Source of the DNA: Rugalucina vietnamica
Lineage: Eukaryota; Mollusca; Bivalvia; Lucinida; Lucinidae
NCBI GenBank assembly: GCA_964017185.1
Contig: OZ024871.1
Coordinates: 28,620,488 to 28,684,487, forward strand
Direction of reading: 5' to 3'
Length of the DNA: 64,000 nt
How positions within the stretch are numbered: the first letter of the stretch is position 1; every line of letters begins with the position of its first letter. The translations under genes and the position numbers were made by a program. The notes beneath the pieces were generated by a model. That model made no database searches. It was not told the DNA's origin and saw only the letters and a list, made by a program, of their open reading frames with translations. Positions 29,000 to 38,400 of the stretch are shown here, piece by piece.

Positions 29000-29587
29000 T
29001 GACCAGAGCTTTGACCTTAAAGAAACTGTAGATAACGGTGATTCAGTGATCTCAAGGCAAAGGGTGCTTTGGGTTGCAAGTCAAGTTGTCCCTAACTTGT
29101 TTGACCAAGCCAGATGCAGTCAAGCTACGCTGATGTGGTTGGTCGTATTTGAAAATGCATAGATAATTTCCAAATGATGACGCTTCAGATGCTAGTTGTT
29201 ATAACATGTCTGAAGGGTCCATTTGGTGACATCCATATATCTATTCTATAAAAAGAGCCCTGTCAAAATGTTGGTTTTGGCTCAAACACTGTGAAGTGGA
29301 AAAATTATGGTCTAAACCACCATTGCAACTTAGGAGCATTGAACAACACATATCTAAGCAAAACTTAGCCTACGCCTAATCCTTGTCTCATATTTATTTA
29401 GAAATATTCTGTTACTATATATTCATGTCTGTATATATGTTGACAAAAATTTCGCAATAAATAAATAAAAAAACTTCATATTAATCTTTAGAATTCTTTG
29501 TTTAAAATGAATAGAAGTTTTGATGTGCCCCATCAGGATTACATATACAGGATATTTGCTTTTTTGGTGAATACCAAATATATTTCA
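29000..29587. other. No gene recognised
   Basis: AT-rich sequence with short frames only. No recurrent element identified. Confidence 0.4.
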
Positions 29588-29635
29588 TCTCGTGAGTTGA
29601 AAACATCAGAATTTTGATGTTTTCAACTCACGAGA
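29588..29635. repeat. Near-perfect 48-bp palindrome
   Basis: Arms TCTCGTGAGTTGAAAACATC and GATGTTTTCAACTCACGAGA flank a short spacer of about eight bases. Isolated, with no obvious longer element around it. Confidence 0.9.
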
Positions 29636-29794
29636 GGGAAAAAGTAGTTCCTCTTCTACAGTGGAGATATAGGCTGATATCAGTCACTAGTGACTTTTGA
29701 TATCAGTGAGATTTGATATCAGTGAAGTTTCATGTCAATGAAAATACCAATTTTATCAAGTTTTGATATACATTGGTTTTCACTGTAAAGTATA

Positions 29795-29968
29795 AAATAA
29801 GTCCTTATATCCCACTTTGTAAAACTGGGGTCTGTAAGGGTATACATTTTTTTTCTTATTTTTGATCCAAAACATAGATTGCGGCTACTCATTATAACCT
29901 TCTTGGCGAGGCAGTTCTAACGTGTACCCACAAACTATGTTGAATAGGCGTGTTTTTGTAATGACTTA
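29795..29968 (+). mobile_element. Family B element, copy 5 (partial)
   Basis: AAACTGGGGTCTGTAAGGG, TTCTTATTTTTGATCC, AACATAGATTGCGG and GCGAGGCAGTTCTAACGTGT are readable; the hairpin is decayed. Confidence 0.6.
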
Positions 29969-30614
29969 CAACTTTGTTTCAGTATACTCCCATCTTTGGC
30001 CAAAATTGATATGAAAAGAGAAAATATAATGTGATTGTATTTGATTCATTGACGCGTTGTTTGGAAATATTTTTAGTGATAGAACGCCAAGCTATTGTTT
30101 GGGTTTCAATTCATAAAACAGTTTTAAGTAAAATGTCAACCCGGACACACACTCTAAATATCAAAAGTATCCAGGAACTAATCTTTTAAATATAAAGTGA
30201 ATTTCACAACTAACAATTAAGTATATTGTGATTCTCACAGACGAAAGGCGTATCAAGTTTTATTGTTTTAGTCTGATAGATGTTGTATTCTTCTTATAGG
30301 TTAAAGTATCTATTTCCTGAATTTCACGTGATTAATGATGAGTTTATTTTATTTGTTTTCTTGAATACATTTTAGGTGTGATAACTATATCACTACTTTA
30401 AGATCCAGTATTCTAGCGTATCCTATTACTTATAATGTCGAAATGGATTGCTTACTAACATTGAGAAGTTAGATTTTATGAATACTAAATCAGAAATATG
30501 GATTAAGATTTAACTTTTATTGGTACTCCTGTGAATTTTGGGAATGATATAACTATTTTAATAAAATATCTAAATGGAAAGTAAGTTTAGTTAAGTTCCA
30601 ATCATAGAAAAATC

Positions 30615-31796
30615 ATGACTTCCACTGTTAATAATACTGGAAACTTTATACCAGCAATTGACGAGGCGAGGGCTATTGACCAGTGGAATGCAGAATTAGC
30701 ACGTGTTCTCCTACCAGATACTATTTGTCTTGGACTTTATTTACTGACCGGATTAGTGGGCAACGTGACTGTTCTCTACATTTACATCGCACGGATATAC
30801 AGCGAAAGCAGGTTCTTCATTCCGGTTTTGTCTATGATGGATTTAGCTGGCGTCATTATAAACTGTTCTTTTAGCATGTCAATCAACCTCTTGCCAGTAA
30901 AGTTTGACAGTGACGCCGCGTGCAAAGTGATGTGGTTCTTTGCAATGACGTCAACGGGGGCGTCCGCGTATACCCTCTTAGTCATAGCCGTGCACCGGTA
31001 TCTCAAAATCTGTAAACCATTTGCAAAGCAGATGACTCGAGGATGGAAGCGTTTGGCTATTGTCATTGTCCTGCTGTTTATCGTGGTAATGTCGGTTCCA
31101 TGCTTCTGGTTTTACGGCTCTGCGCCGGTGGAGAACAAGGACAGACACCTTACAGGTTACAGGTGCACCAGCGTAACCGCCAACATGCCCAAATTTGCTC
31201 TCGTCTTCAAAGGCTTGTTGTTCCTGACCGTTGTTACTGAATTGATAGCTCTCATAGTGCTGTATACTCTAATAGGACGGGTTCTTTTCAAACAGATCAA
31301 ATACACCGACCAGAAGAAGCCCGTCGCAGCAGCGGAAGCGTCAGCAACGTCAGTAACGTATGAGAGCGCCACAGCTGAGACAGATGACGAAAAACGCCCA
31401 GGCGTTCATATTAAGAAAGCGATTGACACTGGTGTGAGTGTATCATATGACAGTGACACAAATACATGCACCAATATACAAAAACCAGTAAGGAAGATTG
31501 GAGTCAACAAGCGCAGGATTCCGGGGTTTCGCATCTCTTTGATGTTTATGGTGATAACAGCAGTGTATATCGTATGCTTCCTTCCAAAATTAATAATGAT
31601 GGTCTGGGAATCAAGGAAACCGGACTTCTGGCAGACAATGTCGGATTCTGAGATGGGAATATTTCGGTTCTTATACACTTTGTTTATACTGAATAACATT
31701 TCAAATCCTTTCATATACGGTGGACTGGACAAGAAATTTCAATCTGAATTGAAAAAGTTATGCTGTTGGACAGTACTAGAAAAACTTAAAACCTAA
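30615..31796 (+). CDS. Class A (rhodopsin-family) G protein-coupled receptor, intronless
   Basis: The 393-residue single-exon frame is a plasma-membrane receptor with seven helices at about 35-59, 68-93, 103-129, 146-168, 194-222, 303-331 and 348-369. Hallmarks are GN in TM1 (residues 49-50), the extracellular Cys pair C103/C184, HRY at 127-129 in place of DRY, CFLP in TM6 (321-324) and NPFIY (364-368) in place of the usual NPxxY. A Cys pair at 383-384 could be palmitoylated. The N-terminus has an NNT sequon. The third intracellular loop (about 80 residues) is rich in Ala, Ser and Thr. The pattern fits the large intronless peptide-receptor-like expansions of lophotrochozoans. The ligand and G protein cannot be read from the sequence. 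The start at 30615 leaves about 34 residues before TM1, a usual length. Confidence 0.93.
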   Translation: MTSTVNNTGNFIPAIDEARAIDQWNAELARVLLPDTICLGLYLLTGLVGNVTVLYIYIARIYSESRFFIPVLSMMDLAGVIINCSFSMSINLLPVKFDSDAACKVMWFFAMTSTGASAYTLLVIAVHRYLKICKPFAKQMTRGWKRLAIVIVLLFIVVMSVPCFWFYGSAPVENKDRHLTGYRCTSVTANMPKFALVFKGLLFLTVVTELIALIVLYTLIGRVLFKQIKYTDQKKPVAAAEASATSVTYESATAETDDEKRPGVHIKKAIDTGVSVSYDSDTNTCTNIQKPVRKIGVNKRRIPGFRISLMFMVITAVYIVCFLPKLIMMVWESRKPDFWQTMSDSEMGIFRFLYTLFILNNISNPFIYGGLDKKFQSELKKLCCWTVLEKLKT

Positions 31797-32143
31797 AAGG
31801 GAGACGAAGCCTTACTGAGTTTTGACAAATATTATTTCAATCTCATCCTGATCTACTGTTGCTGTTTCACCTGAAATTCCCACTGCGAAGAAGACACCCT
31901 TTGTTCCATGTGCAACAGTTTACAGTGAAAGGATCGAGTGAGCTTAAGATTTGATGAAACAAATTCTTGGAAAATACAATCAGCCATTGGTGTGACGTCA
32001 CAACGTAAATAGTGGAAAAATATCAAATCGCTTGAAAAGTATCAAAACGGCCGCATTGTATATGAGAGAGCTTTTGTCGAGGAATTATGATTTTAACGCG
32101 CATGCTACGTTGGCTTTGAAAACAAGCTTACGTCCCAACTTTA
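31797..32143. other. GPCR 3' flank, no further gene
   Basis: No open frame of interest and no clear AATAAA immediately after the stop. It may be 3' UTR. Confidence 0.4.
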
Positions 32144-32288
32144 CGAGAGTGGTCCAGTAAGTAATGCGAACTACTGTTCAAAATAGTTAACATCAGAATT
32201 ATGATGTATAAACATGCCGAATTAGATACATATATCCGCAAAGGTCACTAAAATATACGTGTTTGTATTACTTATTGGACCACCTACG
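32144..32288. mobile_element. Mariner-type MITE, 145 bp
   Basis: Terminal inverted repeats CGAGAGTGGTCCAGTAAGTA and TACTTATTGGACCACCTACG are flanked by TA on both sides. The ends resemble those of the larger element at 33.2-34.1 kb (CGAGGGTCATTCAATAAGTA). Confidence 0.8.
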
Positions 32289-32439
32289 TATGAGGTACAT
32301 ACGTACATGTATACGTACAAAGGTCATTTGATGAAATTTCGGCATTGCATTTTTTAAATACAAGAGTTTAAAGTTGAAGGAAAATTTGAAAAAAAAAAGC
32401 CACTTTCCCATTGACGTCAATGGTGACGTTGCCCAAAAT

Positions 32440-32443
32440 TTGT

Positions 32444-32477
<34 letters not shown>
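32440..32477. repeat. Poly(A) run of about 35-38 bases
   Basis: An uninterrupted A run following AATTTGTC. No retroelement sequence is recognisable immediately 5' of it. Confidence 0.8.
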
Positions 32478-32480
<3 letters not shown>

Positions 32481-33214
32481 CAACTTTTAACAATTTCAAA
32501 GGACACATTGAAATATGTTGACCAGGAGAAGCAGGATAATACATTGAAGTCTATGAAGATCTCCTAAAGTGACGAACAATTACGTCTATTGACTGTACAT
32601 AAATCTACCTACTCCGGTTTTTGGAAAATTACTTTTAATTTTGTGTTTTTCGTATGGTCGGTTTATTTGCAATTTTCTTGTTCACTATTGTGATTTTGAA
32701 GTCAGGATATCTTATGACTGAAGACAGTAATTTCTGACCAGATGAAGTTTAAAAATTCCCAGTATGGTATACAAGTAAAAAATAATCGTCCGTGACTCAT
32801 ACAGTTTTTGAAAACAAGAAAATGCACAAACAAGAAAATGCACAACAATCTATCTTATTGAAAATAAACAACAGAGGGCCACTGACCTTGTTTAGATACT
32901 CGTATATCAATTGCTTCCTGATGAGAATGTGAGAAACTGTTTACAAGTCAAAAGTACTTTTTCAAAACAATAAACAAACACTTGACAAGAGACAGTTTTA
33001 CTGGCACGAACTCATGTTTATCATATTGCGACTTATTTTGAAAATATGCTACATATGATGAGTACCGAGAGCAATACTGTCTCACTAGTTTAATAAATAA
33101 ATAATAGGTAAAAGTATTTTTAATATATAAAATACCAACTCGTTTGTTTCTTGTGAATGTCGGTTATAGATCCTGGACGATCGTAGTAGACTTTCGCCAC
33201 AGGTTACCGTTATA

Positions 33215-34136
33215 CGAGGGTCATTCAATAAGTAATGCAATATTGGCCATAATTTTTTGTTTGAAAACGGTATTTAAGTTTGATTTAGCTTTCTTGAAAC
33301 ATAAATTCAATTCACCCTCTGCGAGACAGTTCAACACCTAGTCACATGCTCTACTTCCTGTTGCCTAGCAACAATAGAACACTGTGTAAAGGCACTTGGC
33401 CACGACTCTTAAAACCGTTGCCATGGTGACAGGAAAACCAAAATAAACGTATTCACTTTATTTTCTTACACCGAACTTAAAATAGTTGCATTTAAAGTTC
33501 AAGATAATGCAATCTGATTGATATATTTTAAATGGCACCCAATCAAAGTTGAAAAAATGACTAAAATTTCTCGATCGAAGGGTGAAAAATGGGGGGAGAG
33601 ATACAATTTCTGCTACAATTTGACATCTAGTTTGTTTAATCGAATATTTATACACCTATTTGTATCTGCCATTGACGCTTTGTAAACTACTTGTTATAAA
33701 ATGCAAATCTCAGATAACATATTTCGTTGCCTAGCAACCAAAATCTATGGAAAATGCATAAAACCGAAATCACATAGGTTCTGGCGTTGCTAAGCAACAG
33801 TTGACATGCGTGGGGCTGTATGAACATTACAGTTGCCTAGAAAGTTATGGCTAAGGTGACATTACACAAACATGTATATAGATAGCTATTTACAACACCA
33901 CCAAAGAAATACCAAAGCCTTATGTTTATTTATTTCATTTTTGAAAAGCGGCCACGACACCTTCGCTGCCATTCTATGGTTGCTAAGCAACATAAAGTGT
34001 ATGGTCCGATTTAGTTGATGTTTATTTTCTTGAATACAGATTGAATCAACTTTTCAGAAATTAAAAATATTACCTCTGTCAGATAAAAATACACAAAAAT
34101 ACGCTACATATTGCATTACTTTTTGAATGACCTACG
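33215..34136. mobile_element. Mariner-type non-autonomous element with five X-box-like sites
   Basis: Ends CGAGGGTCATTCAATAAGTA and TACTTTTTGAATGACCTACG (imperfect inverted repeats) are flanked by TA. There is no transposase. Five palindromic sites fit the RFX X-box consensus GTNRCC-N(0-3)-RGYAAC: GTTGCCTAGCAAC at 33,360 and 33,726, GTTGCCATGGTGAC at 33,417, and GTTGCTAAGCAAC at 33,786 and 33,979. Confidence 0.8.
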
Positions 34137-34160
34137 TACATATGAATGAAATGGATATAT

Positions 34161-34866
34161 TTTATCAATAAAAGGAACAGGCGTTGAAAGCATAAAATAC
34201 CTGGGTGTAACTATCACAAATGATTTGAAATGGAATACTCATATTTCCAATGTCTGTACAAAGGCTAACAGAACTCTCGGATTCTTAAGGAGAAATTTGT
34301 ATTCTTGTCCCCCATATGTGAAAGAAGCAGCTTATAAAGGACTGGTGCGGCCGGTCTTGGAATATGGAAGCTCAGTTTGGGACCCTCACACTCATGGCCT
34401 CCAGGAAGAACTGGAAAAGGTACAAAATCGTGCGGCAAGGTTTGTGACGGGAAATTATGTTTTTGAAACTGGGAGCATGACTGGCATTTTAGGTCAACTG
34501 AAATGGGAATCTCTTAAGAAAAGGAGGAAGGATAGTAGACTTATATTGCTATACAAAGGTCTAAAGGGTAAAGCCAGAATACCCACAGATGACCTTATCC
34601 CAAAGAATAGGCGTTGTAGAAATCAACACTCTTTGGCTTTTCAGATACCTTCAGCTAGCAAAGAAGCGTACAAAAGTAGCTTCTTTCCACAGACTATCAG
34701 GGACTGGAATGACCTCCCTGATTCACTTATCTCCTCTGCTGAAATGTCTGATGACTGTGTGTCCAAGTTCGCTACACTCGTGCGTTCAAGGGACTAATTT
34801 CTCCCCCATCCGAACCCCCTGGTGAAATAATGTCATTTGGCGTGTCACCAGTAAACTATTCAGATT
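34161..34866 (+). mobile_element. CR1/L2-like LINE 3' fragment
   Basis: A frame to 34,797 encodes the last 190 or so residues of the same protein family as the LINE at 2.7 kb (IKYLGVTITNDLKWNTHIS, RPVLEYGSSVWDPH, RCRNQHSLAFQIP). It ends with GCGTGTCACCAGTAAAC and ATTCAG repeats. CAGGCG occurs at both junctions as a short target duplication. The RT catalytic core is missing. Confidence 0.85.
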
Positions 34867-35036
34867 CAGATTCAGGCGTGTCATTCATATATGTAAAGCA
34901 GTGACGAAAGTCTACTACGATTGTCCGGGATCGATACCAGTCGATAAATGTCTACTGTCCGTTAATAACAATAAATATTATGTAAAAGTATCTAAAATAC
35001 GAACGCATGGTTTATTTCTTGCTGTACATAAGTATG

Positions 35037-35172
35037 GATCCCAGACAATCGTAGTAGACTTTCGTCCCAGATTTACCGTGACACGCCTGTTCCTATTGGT
35101 CAAATACATTCATTTTATTCATATGCATAACGGTAAACCTGTGGCTTAAGTCTACTACGATCGTCCGGGATA
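35037..35172. mobile_element. Family P inverted-repeat element, copy 2 (compact)
   Basis: Ends ATCCCAGACAATCGTAGTAG and CTACGATCGTCCGGGAT with a middle containing ACACGCCTGTTCCTATTGG. The same flank (AAAGTATCTAAAATAC then TTTGTTTCTTGTGAATG) precedes or follows each P copy at about 33,110, 34,985 and 35,185. A larger unit therefore seems to have been tandemly duplicated. Confidence 0.75.
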
Positions 35173-35283
35173 TCACAGATAAACAATGTGTGAAAGTATC
35201 TGAAATACCAACTCATAGTTTGTTTCTTGTGAATGTTAGTCACCAGTCAACAATCTTTGCTATATTTTCCTCTTGTGTATTTC

Positions 35284-35494
35284 CTATCTTGCTGTATTTC
35301 CAATCTGATTCTTCTTGTACCTACTGATAGAAAAACAGCACAAACGTTTTATGTTTCCAATCTGATTCTTCTTGTACCTACTGATAGAAAAACAGCACAA
35401 ACGTTTTATGTTTCCAATCTGATTCTTCTTGTACCTACTGATAGAAAAACAGCACAAACGTTTTATGTTTCCAATCTGATTCTTCTTGTACCTA
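35284..35494 (-). CDS. DSL gene exon 9: repeat-bearing cytoplasmic tail
   Basis: Four acceptors of the form TTTTTCTATCAG|TAGG occur at exon starts 35,494, 35,437, 35,380 and 35,323. All are in the same phase (phase 2 in). The tail starts RYKKNQIGN and ends at the stop 35,284-35,286. The innermost acceptor gives a 12-residue tail; each further one adds 19 residues (RYKKNQIGNIKRLCCFSIS). The run of Arg/Lys just after the helix is a normal stop-transfer signal, which supports this exon assignment. Confidence 0.75.
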
Positions 35495-38400
35495 CTGATA
35501 GAAAAACAGCACAAACGTTTTATGTTTCCATAAACTGTCTCTCATTATTGTTGCAACAGCTTCTGGTAAAGCAGTGGTTGTTCAATCAAATGGTGCTGTT
35601 ACATTCACTACTTTTTTTGAATATGTTTAAAACTTGCAGCCCTACCCGATTCGCAGCATGAAATAGGCATTCCAACTTTATACTGCAAATGATTAAGCAC
35701 GACACTAGTGCACCATTGTGTCATGAACATGCACATCCTTTCACTTCGAAGTAAGATTTCAAAGACTTACACTACAATATATGCACCAGCTGCCAATAAA
35801 GTGATACCGCCAGCAACTGATGCCAAAAAGATCCAGATATTCTTCGGAAATGCTCGCTGATCTGTGTTCTTCGAGTAGAGTTTGTCATGTCTAGCCTGTA
35901 AGAGGTAATATTTTGTGGACAAATCAGACTTACAGCCATGAGAATAAAGGCTAACCAAATAATTTGAAACAAATAACTATAGGGATATTCTATGTAGAAT
36001 ATTAATTCAAATATTTCAGCTCTGTCAGAACAAAATGTTTGAACTTGTTTTTTACCAGTCTTTTTCAGACCAACATATCCCGTTGTGTACCTGCCATATA
36101 CTTTAATATCTCAGTACTAGTACATTTTAGCTGTCATTTTTGTATTTAGCCAATAGAAATGTACATCTTTACGTGTACATCCATATAAGGAAGTGATAAG
36201 CTGGGTGTCAACTGTCAGTGACAAAATAAACTTTTAGGTGTTAATTTCAGGAAGTTTACACTGTACAGAAGTAATATGGTAGTCTGCTGCTTTGATAAGA
36301 ATCTCAAAATTTAATTATGCTGAGAATTTTATGCACACAACAAAATGCTGATTAAATATTTTTTGTGCGATTAGTGCATATACAAAATTTTCTTCTTTTT
36401 ATTTTTCACTGGTTAATTTACATATAGTTTCATGTAAAAACAAAATGGCTGCCTGAACAGTATTTGAAACCTATTGAGAGTCAATGGATGAGAAAAATAA
36501 TCAATGACGCTGTTGAGGCCTCAACAAGGAAATCTAAGGTTCTTTTTAAGGTTATTCGAATTTCATCCGAGGCTCTAGAGGCTCTAGAGCCTCGGATGAG
36601 ACTTGAATAATCTGAAAACTTGTCTTAGATTTCCTGTTCTCGGCCTTAACCCCATCATAGATTATTTTAGTTGTAGCTACTACTAACTGGCTTAACGTCT
36701 AAAAGGACTACAGGGTGTTAAGAAAGTTCGAAGACATTGTAATATTCCTTATAACTTCATAATGAATAATAACACAATCTCAAAAATCAACACAATTAAA
36801 AACCATTTTAATATCAGTTTGCACAGTTTAATAGATCTTCTACAACTTCTGTTTTGGCTGGTTTATATTACAATTTCTAAGTCAGGGTGCCTCAGCTTGC
36901 TGCATTCTCTATGAGATTTGTGTAAAAGGGGGTGGCATATCAAACATGATTTAAAATATCCACAATACAAATCAGGGAGCATAAATAACTTTGAGTGATA
37001 GTCACTGCCCTTAACATCACCATGAACATAATAGATATTTTAAGGTAGTTCAGAATATGTTATTTATCATCAGATGAAAAAAACATGATTTTTGATCAGA
37101 GAAGCTGTGGGTGTTTTGATAGGGGTAGGGGTAATCAAGACCTAACTGAAGTAAAAAAAAAAGAAGCAAATAACTTATATAAAATATTTCACATTATGTA
37201 TTAAGTGTCTGGATAGTGACCAGAATTGTTAAAAATGTTCATTTTCTATATTATGTGGTTAAAATTTATCATACATTAAGGTTGACCCCAAAAAGTTGCA
37301 AAAAATAGGGTAAAACGACAAAAAACTGAGAATTTTATTAACAATATATTTTTTTTACTGGCATGTGCACCGTAAACCACAACAATACACACCCTTGTAT
37401 CAAATATTACCATGCAAATCTGAATAAACTACTGTATGTGTATGTTATATTCAAAATACTGACGTTTTACCCCAAAATTTCATGCTGACGAAAGTGAGGG
37501 ACAGGCTAAGGTATAACATGTTGTCCATTAAGTTTTGTTCAAAGATAAGGAAGGAAGGGAAGTCATAAAAAATGAGTTTCCGTTATGCCACGACATATCA
37601 TATAGCATTATATTAGAAAAAGAAATGACAATAACCACGCAGTTTCAAATGTTCATAAATTATTTACCTATGCCCCCTACTATTTGTGGCCTGTTTCAAG
37701 AATGGGGTTACCCTAAGACCTTGCTGAGCAATTCAAGAAAGTTTGCTAGAGAACAGAAAATGATGACTCAAATTAACATAAAACATTCTTTACAATATTT
37801 GTAATCAATGTATTCAATGTGAATCCATTGGTATTGGAAATGTAAATAGTTTCTTAGACAAGCACTGTTTACACCCACATTTTGCATTTTATGACACTCA
37901 ATTCAGCAGAGGGGTCGCTTATTTCCACATACATTTTTCTTATCAGTTTGCTATAAAACAAAGTTTTGTCCATAATATCTTGTATGACATATTTTCAAGA
38001 TTAAAATAACAGTATATAATGATATCTAAATGCTTTATTTAACACTAAGTGACCTTTTGAATGATGTCTTCGAACTTTCTTAACACCCTGTATTTCTGCT
38101 TGATATCTTGGCAACAAAAGTTTGAATAGTATGCATTTGAGAGGTCTTTTAACGAAGTCTACGTTCCATTTATTATCGACTTTGTGGCTTAAAATAAAAT
38201 CACCAACCAAGTATTGTGAGCGAGATGATAGTTTGGTGGTCGATTTCACTGTTGACGTGGACAAGCTGATGGGTGGTGTCGCTTTTGTAGTAGATGATTT
38301 TGCTGTTAACGTGGACAAGCTGAGCGACGAGGCTGCTTGTGTGGTAGCTGATTTTATTGTCGGCTGTGTAGGGTTTGAAGGAAAGGTGGTTAAGCTAGTT

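Larger units (their letters stand above)
33170..34931. mobile_element. Family P inverted-repeat element, copy 1, holding two nested insertions
   Basis: The ends ATCCTGGACGATCGTAGTAG and CTACTACGATTGTCCGGGAT are inverted repeats. Compared with the compact copy at 35,037-35,172, two segments are extra: a TA-flanked mariner-like element (33,215-34,136) and a LINE 3' fragment (about 34,161-34,866). The family itself is only about 140 bp. Confidence 0.75.

Noticed and set aside
35233-35661. + strand frame with NLILLVPTDRKTAQTFY repeats
   Set aside because: Shadow of the 57-bp repeat; the minus strand is the one with splice-site logic and a matching phase.
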